64,000 bases of DNA from contig JAXMCI010000004.1 in the NCBI GenBank assembly GCA_046349435.1, positions 190,125 through 254,124 on the forward strand, written 5' to 3'. Below the pieces are notes generated by a model. It did no database searches. It worked only from the letters and a program-made list of their open reading frames with translations, and had not been told where the DNA came from. Within the stretch, counting starts at the first letter, position 1. Every line of letters begins with the position of its first letter. Of this stretch, positions 41,262 through 49,742 are shown in pieces. Made by a program: the position numbers and the translations under genes. This DNA is from JAXMCI01 sp046349435 (GTDB lineage: Bacteria; Pseudomonadota; Alphaproteobacteria; Dongiales; Dongiaceae).

Positions 41262-44200
41262 ATGTCCGACTATGTTCTCTCGCAGTCTGTGGAACTGCTC
41301 GACGACTACGCCCAGATCGAAGACATCGCTCCAGAGAAGCGTCTGCAGGCCGTTGAGGGGCCGGGCGGTGCAGCGATCCTGTTTTCGATCGCGGACGGGC
41401 TCGGCAGCCCGCTGAACGCCACGATCGAACGCTATGGTCAGCGGTCGAGTTGGTCGCGACACTCCCTGAGCGGGCCGGAGAGTAGCGTCGGTCTGCACGC
41501 GCCATGCAAGACTTTCGTCGTCGCGCGGTCGCATGACGGCGCGTTGCGTCTTGCGATGGTCTTGCGGGATTCGTCAGGCGACAAACTATATATTTGCGAC
41601 AATGCGACGCCGTCAGACGCCGCCTGGCTCGACGCTCCTGCTTGGCGAGAGGCGCCCTATGACGACGCAGCGCACCCGCGTGCCAAGGTCATCGTCGCGG
41701 ACGTCTTCCTCAGCGACGCGAAGGAAGGCGCGCATCTGGTTGTTGACATTCTGCGCGACGCGCCGGAGCAAGCCAAGATATACCGTTACTATGTCGCCAT
41801 GGGACAGGGCGCGAAGCCAGCCTGGAAACCCCATGACCTGGCGGCCAATTTTGAGGCGAATCGGTATGCGAGCTGTCTCGGACGAAGAGCCGGACAGGGG
41901 CGGTTTGCAGTTGAAGGGCTGTATACGGCCGGAGCCGTCGGCGGTCACTCGCAGCTCCTCTATACGCCGCTCTACAATGTGACAGACCCGACAATACCGC
42001 CGAGCCCGGATCGGCTGACCTTGCCCGGGGGAGCCGTCGCGGACGCCATAGCCGTTTGTCGCCGGGACGACGAGACGACCGACCTCTACGTCGCGGCGGG
42101 CGGCGCGCTTTACGTCTTCCCGAGCGATGCGCAGGAGGTTGATGCGAAGGCCACGGAATTGATGCGTCACCCCATCCTGACGGATGTCGAGGACCTCTTC
42201 GCGTATTACTCCGCCTCTGACGAGGTCACGGTCTGGGGTCGGAACGCCGCTCTTGCAGTATTTTGCCTCCGCCGGCGGGACGGTGTCTGGAGCGTGCCGC
42301 TGTCGATCCTGGCGGGGGCTGAACAGCTGACGCCCTTCTATAACGGGCGGCAGAGCGCCGATTCGTTTTTCGTCCATACAGGTGAGCAGCAGATCGTGAA
42401 GGCGACCAAGTCCCCTGGGAGCCTGTTGTGGAATCGTCAGACCGTCCAGCTCCCTCCGCTTGACCCGAAGGTGCCTGCCAGGAAGCGCAGTGCCTACATG
42501 ACAACCGTGCAGGCGATCGGGTCTGATAGCGGAGCGCCAGCCGGGACTAAAGCTATGCAGGTATCCGCCCGCTCACTGACGCCGGTCTTCATCAACCACC
42601 TCTATTACGTGATCGGGCCGGATCCGATCGAGATCGAGACGGACGCGGCAGGGAGGCTGACAGTTGTCGAGGCAGTTCAGAGCTTGGCGGGCGCGCATCT
42701 CACGTTTTCGATCGGGAGCGGGGTCGCGAATGTTGACCCGATTCATGGGCCACTGCTGAAGACGACTGCGCTTGATACTCCAGACAAGCTGAAAGCGGTG
42801 GTCGTGCCGAGCGCTCAGGGCGCCGCGAGGCACCTGCTGCCTGGCGGCACGACGACGGATGTCTTGCAGCGGATTGCGGACGCCAATCGAAGCCTGCAGG
42901 CCGCGCATGCCGCGGTAGGGGGAGCGCCGGCCGACGGCGCCCCGCGAGCGATGCCAGCTGCATCTGCGGCCATCACTTTGACGGCCAGCCATCCTGTTGA
43001 TGTCGGTGATCTTTTCGCGATGATCGCGCACGGGGTCGAGGCGGCGATCAAGCACGAGCTTCACGTCATTCTCGACGCCGCAAAGGGCGTCTGGACAGCA
43101 GTGCTGAGGATCGCGGACGAAGTCTATCATGCCGCGCTCGTCTCGCTGGAGGCCATCGCAGCGGCAGCGACATGGCTCTACAAGCAGGCTCAGGTCCTGG
43201 TGCAGGACCTGATCGACTACTGCAAGCTTCTGTTCAATCCTGCGGCGCTCAGACGTACGAAGGATGTATTGAAGTGCTGCGCTCAATTCGTGTTTGCGCA
43301 GCAGGTCTATGCTCTGACGGCGGCCCGCAAGGAAGTCGATGCTAAGGCGGACGCTCTCAAAGGCGAGATCGATTCATGGCTGAAGGGCCCGCGGGATTGG
43401 ACGAAGCTTGGGCCCGAAGCGAAGCAGAAGGTCGGTGCGTCGGGAACGAAGGGGCCGCATCACGGCGCTAGCGGAGCATTTCTCGCCCATCACGTCCAAG
43501 GCAATCTCGATCGCGGATCTTCGCTCGGCGGGCCGAATCAGCCGGCGCCAGCGGGTCTGCTTGATGTGCTTCTCGGAGCATTGACGAGAGAGGCGGACGA
43601 CATCGGTGTCGCCGTAGACAAGCTCTTGAGCGCGCTCACCGAGTTTCCCGATGTCAGTGCGGTCGATTTCTTCGATTCGGTTCTCGATGCGGTCGCCGAC
43701 CTGGCGATCGACAGCGCGAAAAACCTGCTCGACGCGGTAATCGATATTCTTTGCCAATTGGCGGCGAACGCTCTTCATCTCCTGGACACACCGATTCATA
43801 TTCCCGTCGTATCGGACATTCTGAGTGATCTTGGCGTTCCGGAATTCTCGTTGCTCGATCTATTCTGCTGGGTAGGAGCGTTCGCGGCGAACGCCATCTA
43901 CGTCGCGATCTACGGCAAGGAGCCCTTTCCAGCGCCCGCGCCCGCGCCGGCGCCGCGCGCGGCGCCGGCGGCGCTGTTCGATGATGCCGTCGGCGCGGCA
44001 GGGGTTCGAATCGCTCCCGTTCCCCCCTTCGTTGGACTCGGGGAAGCTCTGGCGGCGGCGTCGGCTAGGTTCTTTTTGGCGATGAAGAGCGACCCACTGG
44101 GCCCGGTCCACTTCATTGAGTCGACGTTCGAGGTGTATAAGGCCGAGTTCGATGGACTGGTGCAGCCTTACGCGTCGACTATCTTCATTGTGGGCAATTG

Positions 44201-44786
44201 CTCAGCGAGCCTCGTGATGATGATAGGAGCGCTCCTTCAGGCGTTGGAGGCGCAACGACTGCCGTTGTCCGACGCTCTGAGCAGGACGGCAGCCGCCTCG
44301 ATGGTCTTCTCTGCGGCTTTGTCGTTGCTGGCCGAATACGTCGGCAACCATAGCGGCCTCGTGAACTCCGCCGCTTACTGGATCGACAAGGTTCTGACCG
44401 GGGTTCGCGTTTGCTTCCTGATCGGGTTCGGCGTCCAGGACGAGCCAGTCGGTGCCAAATTCGGCAAGCTCGGAAAACTGGAGATCAAGTCAATGCGCGG
44501 GCTTGGCGCGGTTGTGGACAGTGTTTGTGCAATGATGCAGACGGTGGTTAGGTTATATCAGTATTACGAGCTTGCGCAGAAGAGCGCGAGTCAGAAAGAG
44601 CGCTCTCTTGGCTTTATTTATAACACGAGTCAAATCATGACATATTGTTCCAGGATCGGTTATGGAGTTGCGGTCAATTCGGAGCCGCCACTGCAAACCG
44701 GCGCCATCATCGGGATGGTTGCTTGCGCCATGATTTCAGCCCTGCTCGTCGGCGCGGAAAGTGCGGTGGCTACCTTGCCGGGGTAG
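41262..44786 (+). CDS. Unknown 1,174-residue protein with helical/hydrophobic C-terminal half
   Basis: AGGAG precedes the ATG. Residues 1-500 are beta-rich with repeated short blades, perhaps a propeller-like domain. Residues 575-700 are amphipathic helices (HGVEAAIKHELHVILDAAKG, RIADEVYHAALVSLEAIAAA). A polar Gly/His linker lies near 726-750. Residues 793-886 are hydrophobic helices ending with LLDTPIHIPVVSDILSDLGV and FCWVGAFAANAIYVAIYG. A Pro/Ala linker follows at 888-909. The C-terminus has membrane-like stretches at about 970-995, 1046 and 1146-1165. I recognise the style of the 575-890 region from large uncharacterised fungal proteins, from memory only. There is no signal peptide. Codon use is atypical for the window. 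The function is unknown; a membrane-acting effector is a speculation. Confidence 0.6.
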   Translation: MSDYVLSQSVELLDDYAQIEDIAPEKRLQAVEGPGGAAILFSIADGLGSPLNATIERYGQRSSWSRHSLSGPESSVGLHAPCKTFVVARSHDGALRLAMVLRDSSGDKLYICDNATPSDAAWLDAPAWREAPYDDAAHPRAKVIVADVFLSDAKEGAHLVVDILRDAPEQAKIYRYYVAMGQGAKPAWKPHDLAANFEANRYASCLGRRAGQGRFAVEGLYTAGAVGGHSQLLYTPLYNVTDPTIPPSPDRLTLPGGAVADAIAVCRRDDETTDLYVAAGGALYVFPSDAQEVDAKATELMRHPILTDVEDLFAYYSASDEVTVWGRNAALAVFCLRRRDGVWSVPLSILAGAEQLTPFYNGRQSADSFFVHTGEQQIVKATKSPGSLLWNRQTVQLPPLDPKVPARKRSAYMTTVQAIGSDSGAPAGTKAMQVSARSLTPVFINHLYYVIGPDPIEIETDAAGRLTVVEAVQSLAGAHLTFSIGSGVANVDPIHGPLLKTTALDTPDKLKAVVVPSAQGAARHLLPGGTTTDVLQRIADANRSLQAAHAAVGGAPADGAPRAMPAASAAITLTASHPVDVGDLFAMIAHGVEAAIKHELHVILDAAKGVWTAVLRIADEVYHAALVSLEAIAAAATWLYKQAQVLVQDLIDYCKLLFNPAALRRTKDVLKCCAQFVFAQQVYALTAARKEVDAKADALKGEIDSWLKGPRDWTKLGPEAKQKVGASGTKGPHHGASGAFLAHHVQGNLDRGSSLGGPNQPAPAGLLDVLLGALTREADDIGVAVDKLLSALTEFPDVSAVDFFDSVLDAVADLAIDSAKNLLDAVIDILCQLAANALHLLDTPIHIPVVSDILSDLGVPEFSLLDLFCWVGAFAANAIYVAIYGKEPFPAPAPAPAPRAAPAALFDDAVGAAGVRIAPVPPFVGLGEALAAASARFFLAMKSDPLGPVHFIESTFEVYKAEFDGLVQPYASTIFIVGNCSASLVMMIGALLQALEAQRLPLSDALSRTAAASMVFSAALSLLAEYVGNHSGLVNSAAYWIDKVLTGVRVCFLIGFGVQDEPVGAKFGKLGKLEIKSMRGLGAVVDSVCAMMQTVVRLYQYYELAQKSASQKERSLGFIYNTSQIMTYCSRIGYGVAVNSEPPLQTGAIIGMVACAMISALLVGAESAVATLPG

Positions 44787-45055
44787 GGCTCGGCAAGTGG
44801 TGATAGTTCGGATTTGCCGCCCCCGTCGCTGTTTGGCACCGTCAGCCGGTGGATCAAGCCATGCATCCGCGCCATCGTCTGGGAGTCGCGCCGGGGCGCA
44901 GTGTGGTCCGTTCACCGAGCTTCGCCGGCGTCCATCGGAAGGGAGCCGGCTGCACAGACCGCTGGGAGCGCGCAAGGGCTCTGCCGGAACAGGGATGGTC
45001 CCCCGCAGTCCCGATCGCTTGCCCCTCCTTTAGTGCTTGTCCAAAGGCTGCCGCG

Positions 45056-45424
45056 ATGACCATGAGCCCGATCCGCCCGTCCGACCGCATCGTGCGCAAC
45101 CTCGGGCGCGACCCCTTCGTCCGCTTCGAGGCCGGTGGCGTCGTCGAGGAGGGCACGTCCTACCTCCAGCTCGACCCGTCGCGCCCGCCCGGCACCGGCC
45201 TCTATGCCTACCGCATGGAGCCGGGCGCCACGACGACGCCGCACGAGCACACCGCCGACGAGCTCTTCGTCGTGCTCGAGGGCGAGCTGGTCGACCATGA
45301 CGGCACCCGCTACGGCCCCGGCGACATGGTGCTGCTGCGCGCCGGCACGCAGCACAATTCCACCACCCCGACGGGCTGCACGCTGCTCGTCTATGTCGAC
45401 ACCCTGGAGCGGCCGGTGGGCTGA
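45056..45424 (+). CDS. Cupin-domain protein
   Basis: A 122-residue single-domain cupin. Motif 1 is PHEHTADELFVVLEGEL and motif 2 is GDMVLLRAGTQHNS, so the metal-binding His-X-His, Glu and His are all present. This resembles ChrR-type or small sugar-binding cupins. The ATG at 45056 gives the family length; the frame extends 69 codons upstream through low-quality sequence. High GC resumes here, marking the right border of the atypical island. The substrate is unknown. Confidence 0.85.
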   Translation: MTMSPIRPSDRIVRNLGRDPFVRFEAGGVVEEGTSYLQLDPSRPPGTGLYAYRMEPGATTTPHEHTADELFVVLEGELVDHDGTRYGPGDMVLLRAGTQHNSTTPTGCTLLVYVDTLERPVG

Positions 45425-45485
45425 TCCCTATAATGCCCGCGCGTCAGGGGGGCGCGTCGATGCCCCCGCTCGTTGCGAGGGTGCG

Positions 45486-46139
45486 ATGTTCGAGAGCCTG
45501 GCCGTCCAGGAGCTGTTTCCCACGCCGCTGTGGATCTGCGACCTCGCCGAGCAGCACCGGGCGCGGATCAACGCCGACCTCAAGGCGAGGATCGCGGCGC
45601 TGATCGAGCCGCGCCCGCCGATCGAGGTCGGCGGCACCTGGCAGACCGACCCGATCCTGCACCGCATGCCGGAGTTCGCCGAGTTCGCCGGCCTGGTCGA
45701 GGGTGCCGCCCGCGGCGCCTTCCGCTTTCTCGGCATCTCCTACGATTCGTTCGAGATCACCGGCTGCTGGGCCAACGTCAATCCGCCGGGCGGCCTCAAC
45801 TCCAGCCACAACCACCCGAACAACTACCTGAGCGGCGTCTACTATGTCGAGGTGCCGGCCGGCACCGGGCAGATCGTCTTCGCCGACCCGCGGCCGCAGG
45901 CCGGGGTGATCGTGCCGACCACCGCCGCCTACAACAAGTTCACCGGCAACAAGATCACCGCCGAGGCCAAGCCCGGCCGGATGTTCCTGTTCCCCGGCTG
46001 GCTCTTCCACTCGGTCCCGGTCAATCGCGGCGACGGCGACCGCATCAGCATCGCCTTCAACGTCATGTTCACCCAGTACACCGAGAAGATGAGCCCGCCC
46101 CTGTGGAGCGGCACGGTGCCGCTCAAGCGCCGCTCGTAG
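45486..46139 (+). CDS. TIGR02466-type putative 2-oxoglutarate/Fe(II) oxygenase
   Basis: A 217-residue protein beginning MFESLAVQELFPTPLW. The middle has WANVNPPGGLNSSHNHPNNY followed by LSGVYYVEVP. The C-terminal half has FLFPGWLFHSVPVNRGDGDR followed by ISIAFNV, where the distal His and the Arg that binds 2-oxoglutarate are expected. This matches the uncharacterised TIGR02466 family of cupin-fold hydroxylases. Its last 17 bases overlap the end of the DHFR-like gene on the opposite strand. Confidence 0.85.
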   Translation: MFESLAVQELFPTPLWICDLAEQHRARINADLKARIAALIEPRPPIEVGGTWQTDPILHRMPEFAEFAGLVEGAARGAFRFLGISYDSFEITGCWANVNPPGGLNSSHNHPNNYLSGVYYVEVPAGTGQIVFADPRPQAGVIVPTTAAYNKFTGNKITAEAKPGRMFLFPGWLFHSVPVNRGDGDRISIAFNVMFTQYTEKMSPPLWSGTVPLKRRS

Positions 46140-46536
46140 CGGCGCCGGCCACCAGCCAGGCCGGGTCGAACCAGCTGTCGGCCTCGCCGTCATAGGGCAG
46201 GCGGGTGACGTCCCAATGCTGGATCAGGCGGGCATAGGCCGCCCACACCGCCGGCCCGCCGCCGACATAGACGACCCGCCCGGGAAAGCGCGCCAGCACC
46301 GCGTCCGGCGCCTCGCGCGAGCGGATCTCGACGATCGTCCGCTCCCGCTCCGCCAGGGCCGGGATCGAGGCCCGCGTCCGCGGCCCGGCGATCAGCACAT
46401 GGCCGCGCGTCGCCGCCCAGAAGCGCGCGACGTCGGCCCGGTACTCCGGCTCCTTCGCCCCCTCCCACGGCATCCGCCCGCCCAGCCCGAGCTGCCCCCG
46501 CCGCCCGATCGCGCACATCGCCCGGATCTCGGTCAT
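46123..46536 (-). CDS. Dihydrofolate-reductase-like protein (FolA family, divergent)
   Basis: 137 residues, about 20 shorter than typical DHFR. The first strand and Met20-like loop read IRAMCAIGRRGQLGLGGRMPW. The substrate Asp is plausibly in YRADVARFW, a nucleotide-loop GPRTRAS replaces the usual GRxTW, and the second NADPH motif is VVYVGGGPAVW. The Thr of TRLPY and the closing FDP correspond to the last strands. It probably binds folates or a related pterin, but the shortened core makes a paralogous role possible. GAGGGAA lies about 10 nt before the ATG. It is convergent and overlapping with the oxygenase gene. Confidence 0.75.
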   Translation of the reverse strand: MTEIRAMCAIGRRGQLGLGGRMPWEGAKEPEYRADVARFWAATRGHVLIAGPRTRASIPALAERERTIVEIRSREAPDAVLARFPGRVVYVGGGPAVWAAYARLIQHWDVTRLPYDGEADSWFDPAWLVAGAATSGA

Positions 46537-46565
46537 CGCATCGTTCCCTCTAAAGGAAGAAGAAC

Positions 46566-46584
46566 GCACGCGGAGGCGCGGAGG
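46566..46584. repeat. Fragment of the GCACGCGGAGGCGCGGAG repeat family
   Basis: The 19-bp core here is the same as the terminal inverted repeat of the larger element at 60275-60536. It lies between the DHFR-like and cyclase genes, which are divergent. Confidence 0.6.
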
Positions 46585-46751
46585 ACGCGGAGGATCCGTC
46601 CGCGGTCGTCGGGCCAGTGGCGGCAGCGGGGCGGCAGCGCGGCCAGGAAGCCCCCGGGCGCCGCGACAGCTTGACCGGGGCGCGGGCGGCGGCCGGTACC
46701 CGCGGCCAAACGGCATTTGACCGCGGCCCGCCCCGGCCCGACCATGATCGG

Positions 46752-47954
46752 ATGAACCCTGCCGACATCGACGCGACCGCCGCCTGGCTCGCCCAGAGCG
46801 GCCTGGCCGGCCATTCCGGGCTCGACATCCTCACCGGCTTCTGCAAGCGCGCCGTCGCCTGCGGCCTGCCCATCGCGCGCGCCATCGTCATCATCGACAC
46901 GCTCGACCCCGTGCATGAGGGACAGGCCTTCCGCTGGCGCGCGCAGGGCGCCGCGCCCGACGTCGTCGCGTACGGCAGCTCGGCCGAGGGCGAGGCGGCG
47001 GAGAACTGGCGGCGCAGCCCGTTCTTCCGGCTGCTGGAGAGCGGCCAGACGCTGTTCCGCCGCCGGCTCGACGACGCGGCCGCCGCCGAGTTCCCCTCGC
47101 TCGCCACCGCGCGCGCCGAGGGCTTGACCGACTATGTCGCGCTCGCCCACCGCTTCGCCGCGGAGGGCGTCATCGGCGAGATGGATTCGGTGCTCTCCTC
47201 CTGGCACACCGACCGGCCCGGCGGCTTCCTCGACGGCGAGGTGGCGGCATTGGCGCGCCTCTCGCCCTTCCTGGCGCTGGCGATGAAGTGCGCGGCGCTG
47301 TCGCGCATCACGCTGACGCTGGCCGAGACCTATCTCGGCCGCGACGCGGCGCGGCTGGTGCTGGGCGGCCGCATCGGCCGCGGCCAGGCCGACCGCATCG
47401 ACGCGGTGATCTGGTTCAGCGACCTGCGCGGCTACACCCGCATCACCGACACCTCGGCGCCGGAGGAGATCATCCCGCTGCTCAACGACTACGCCGCGGC
47501 GATCATCGCCGCGGTCGAGGCGGAAGGCGGCGACGTGCTGAAGCTGATCGGCGACGGCGTGCTGGCGATCTTCCGCGCGCCCGACCGCCGCGCCGCCTGC
47601 GTCGGGGCGCTGGCCGCCGCCGCGGCCGCCGCCGGCGCGGTCGCCGCCCTCAACGAGCGCCGTGCCGCCGAGCACCGCCCGACCACCGACTTCTATCTCG
47701 GGCTGCATGTCGGCGAGGTCTTCTACGGCAACATCGGCAGCCAGCGCCGGCTCGACTTCACCGTCGTCGGCCCGGCGGTCAACGAGGCCGCCCGCATCGC
47801 CGCCATGTGCCGCTCCGCCGACCGCCCGCTGCTGCTCTCCTCCGCCTTCGCCGCGGCGCTCGCCGACCCCGCCCGCCTCGCCTCGGTCGGCCGCTACGCG
47901 CTGCGCGGCTTCGGCCGCCCGCAGGAGCTCTTCACCCTCGACCCGGACGCCTGA
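46752..47954 (+). CDS. Class III adenylate/guanylate cyclase
   Basis: A 400-residue soluble protein. Residues 1-200 are a sensor-like region without a recognisable motif. The cyclase homology domain spans about 215-390: WFSDLRGYT (first metal Asp, ~220), LKLIGDGVLAIF (second metal Asp, ~265), GLHVGEVFYGNIG and DFTVVGPAVNEAARIA (~337), with the transition-state Asn and Arg. It should make cAMP or, less likely, cGMP in the cytoplasm. The start ATG at 46752 fits the architecture; upstream sequence is repeat-like. It is monocistronic and followed by a hairpin element. Confidence 0.9.
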   Translation: MNPADIDATAAWLAQSGLAGHSGLDILTGFCKRAVACGLPIARAIVIIDTLDPVHEGQAFRWRAQGAAPDVVAYGSSAEGEAAENWRRSPFFRLLESGQTLFRRRLDDAAAAEFPSLATARAEGLTDYVALAHRFAAEGVIGEMDSVLSSWHTDRPGGFLDGEVAALARLSPFLALAMKCAALSRITLTLAETYLGRDAARLVLGGRIGRGQADRIDAVIWFSDLRGYTRITDTSAPEEIIPLLNDYAAAIIAAVEAEGGDVLKLIGDGVLAIFRAPDRRAACVGALAAAAAAAGAVAALNERRAAEHRPTTDFYLGLHVGEVFYGNIGSQRRLDFTVVGPAVNEAARIAAMCRSADRPLLLSSAFAAALADPARLASVGRYALRGFGRPQELFTLDPDA

Positions 47955-48061
47955 GAGAGAAGATCGTCTCACGCGAAGGCGCGTAGCCGCGAAAGGGAGG
48001 GCAGGGGCGTGCCGACCCTTCGCGGCCTTCGCGGCTTCGCGTGCCAAGTAATCTTTCTCTA
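47955..48061. repeat. ~105-bp imperfect hairpin element (MITE/REP-like)
   Basis: The two ends are complementary: AGAGA..AGAT at the left with ATCTTTCTCT at the right, then CACGCGAAGGC and its counterpart GCCTTCGCGGCTTCGCGTG. It fills exactly the gap between the convergent cyclase and permease genes and may terminate both. Core words are shared with the element at 60275-60536 and with 60372-60395. Confidence 0.75.
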
Positions 48062-48877
48062 CCCGCGCTCCGCCGCCGCCGCGCGCGAGCGCCGCACCGC
48101 CAGGATCAGCCCGTAGCCGCCGATCAGCAGGATGGTCGCGCCGACCGTCGACACGGTGCCCAGCACCGGCACGCCCGGCGTGTAGCCGGCCACCATCTTG
48201 GCGTAGAGGTACTCCGGCACCGCGGTGTCGGCGCCGGTGGTGAAGAGCGACAGCGGGAAGTTGCCCCAGCTCAGCAGGAAGGCGAACAGCGCGCCGGAGA
48301 ACAGCCCGGGGAACAGCACCGGCAAGGTGACCTCGCGCAGCACCTGCCAGCGCGAGGCGCCGAGGTCGAAGGCCGCCTCCTCGAGCGCCGGGTCGAAGCT
48401 GTAGACCTGGATCGAGATCACCAGCGTCACCACCGGCACGATCCAGACGAGATGGGCGAACACCGCCGTCTTCCAGGAGAGCGGCAGCCCGAGCGCGTTG
48501 AACCACAGCAGCAGCGCCAGCCCGAGCACCGATTGCGGGAAGAAGATCGGCAGCAGGATCAGCTTCTGGTAGAGCCTGCGCCCGCGCCAGTCGTAGCGCG
48601 CGAAGGCGAGCGCCCCGAAGAATCCCAGCACGACCGCCGCCACGGTGACGCAGGCCGCCATGCTGATCGAGGTCGAGAGGATCTGGCGGATCTCGATCGA
48701 GCTGAAGGTCTTGTCCCACCATTCCAGCCCCCAGCGCGCGATCGGGAACTGGAAGTAGCGGCTGGCGGTGAGCGAGGCGAGCGTGATGCACACGGTCGGC
48801 AGGTAGACGAACGCCACCGCCGCCAGCGTCCAGGCGACGATCAGCGCATGGCGCGCCCGCTGCGCACGGCTCTCCAT
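48059..48877 (-). CDS. Polyamine-type ABC transporter permease (PotC-like), second system
   Basis: A 272-residue protein with six hydrophobic helices; the EAA loop is LEEAAFDLGASRWQVLREVT. It follows its partner permease gene after 4 bp and is last in the second four-gene importer operon. The substrate is inferred from family only. Confidence 0.9.
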   Translation of the reverse strand: MESRAQRARHALIVAWTLAAVAFVYLPTVCITLASLTASRYFQFPIARWGLEWWDKTFSSIEIRQILSTSISMAACVTVAAVVLGFFGALAFARYDWRGRRLYQKLILLPIFFPQSVLGLALLLWFNALGLPLSWKTAVFAHLVWIVPVVTLVISIQVYSFDPALEEAAFDLGASRWQVLREVTLPVLFPGLFSGALFAFLLSWGNFPLSLFTTGADTAVPEYLYAKMVAGYTPGVPVLGTVSTVGATILLIGGYGLILAVRRSRAAAAERG

Positions 48878-48881
48878 GGCC

Positions 48882-49742
48882 TTAGCGCCGCCCGAGGAAG
48901 CGGTCGAGGTCGAAGCGGCGCAGCGCCAGGATCACCAGCGCGCCCACCACCACCATCAGCAGCACCGAGAGCGCCGCGCCCAGCGGCCAGTTCTGCGCAT
49001 AGGTGAAGGCGATCTCGATGTCGTGCGCGATCGGGATGACGCGCTGGCCGCCCAGCACCTTGGCCTCGGCGATGGCGCCGACCGCCAGCACGAAGGTCAG
49101 CAGGCAGCCGATGACGATGCCCGGCATGGAGAGCGGCAGCTCGACCTCGCGGAACACCTGCCAGCGCGAGGCGCCGAGGTCGAAGGCGGCGTCGCGGGTG
49201 TCCTGCGGCACCATGGCGACGCCGAGCGTCATCGGGAACAGCATGAACGGGAAGTAGACATAGACCATGCCGAAGATGATCGCCGGCAGGGTGAAGAGCA
49301 GGCTCGGCAGCTCGACGCCGAGCAGGCTCTTCAAGGTCCCGGGCAGCACGCCGCCCTTGATGAAGAACAGCACCCAGCCATAGAGCCGGATGTTCTCCGA
49401 GACGAAGAGCGGGATGGTGAAGAGCAGCGTCAGCAGCATCGACCAGCGGCCGAAGACCCGCACCAGCCCGTAGGCGATCGGGTAGCAGATCAGCACCAGC
49501 AGCACGACCACCAGGCTGGCCAGCCCGAGCGACCACAGGAACGAGATGTAGTTGGTGCCCTCGAACACCGTCGCGTAGTTGGTCAGCTCCGGCGTGCCGT
49601 CGATGCCGAAGGTGCGCGGCGGCATGACGCTGAACCACAGCACCGCCAGCAGCGGCGCCGCGAACCCGACCAGCAGGAACAGGGCGACCGGCAGCGCGGC
49701 GCGGGCGCCGGCCGGCAGGCGCGTGCCGGCGGCCGCGCTCAT
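48882..49742 (-). CDS. Polyamine-type ABC transporter permease (PotB-like), second system
   Basis: A 286-residue protein; the ATG at 49742 overlaps the ATPase stop as ATGA, which fixes the start. Six helices and the EAA loop DAAFDLGASRWQVFREVELP. The EAA loops of the two permeases of this operon are nearly identical, so they arose by duplication or are under the same docking constraint. Confidence 0.9.
   Translation of the reverse strand: MSAAAGTRLPAGARAALPVALFLLVGFAAPLLAVLWFSVMPPRTFGIDGTPELTNYATVFEGTNYISFLWSLGLASLVVVLLVLICYPIAYGLVRVFGRWSMLLTLLFTIPLFVSENIRLYGWVLFFIKGGVLPGTLKSLLGVELPSLLFTLPAIIFGMVYVYFPFMLFPMTLGVAMVPQDTRDAAFDLGASRWQVFREVELPLSMPGIVIGCLLTFVLAVGAIAEAKVLGGQRVIPIAHDIEIAFTYAQNWPLGAALSVLLMVVVGALVILALRRFDLDRFLGRR

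Noticed and set aside
46533..48791. 752-codon minus-strand frame across the cyclase gene
   Set aside because: It covers real genes on both strands and a hairpin element; the text is low-complexity and lacks any domain.
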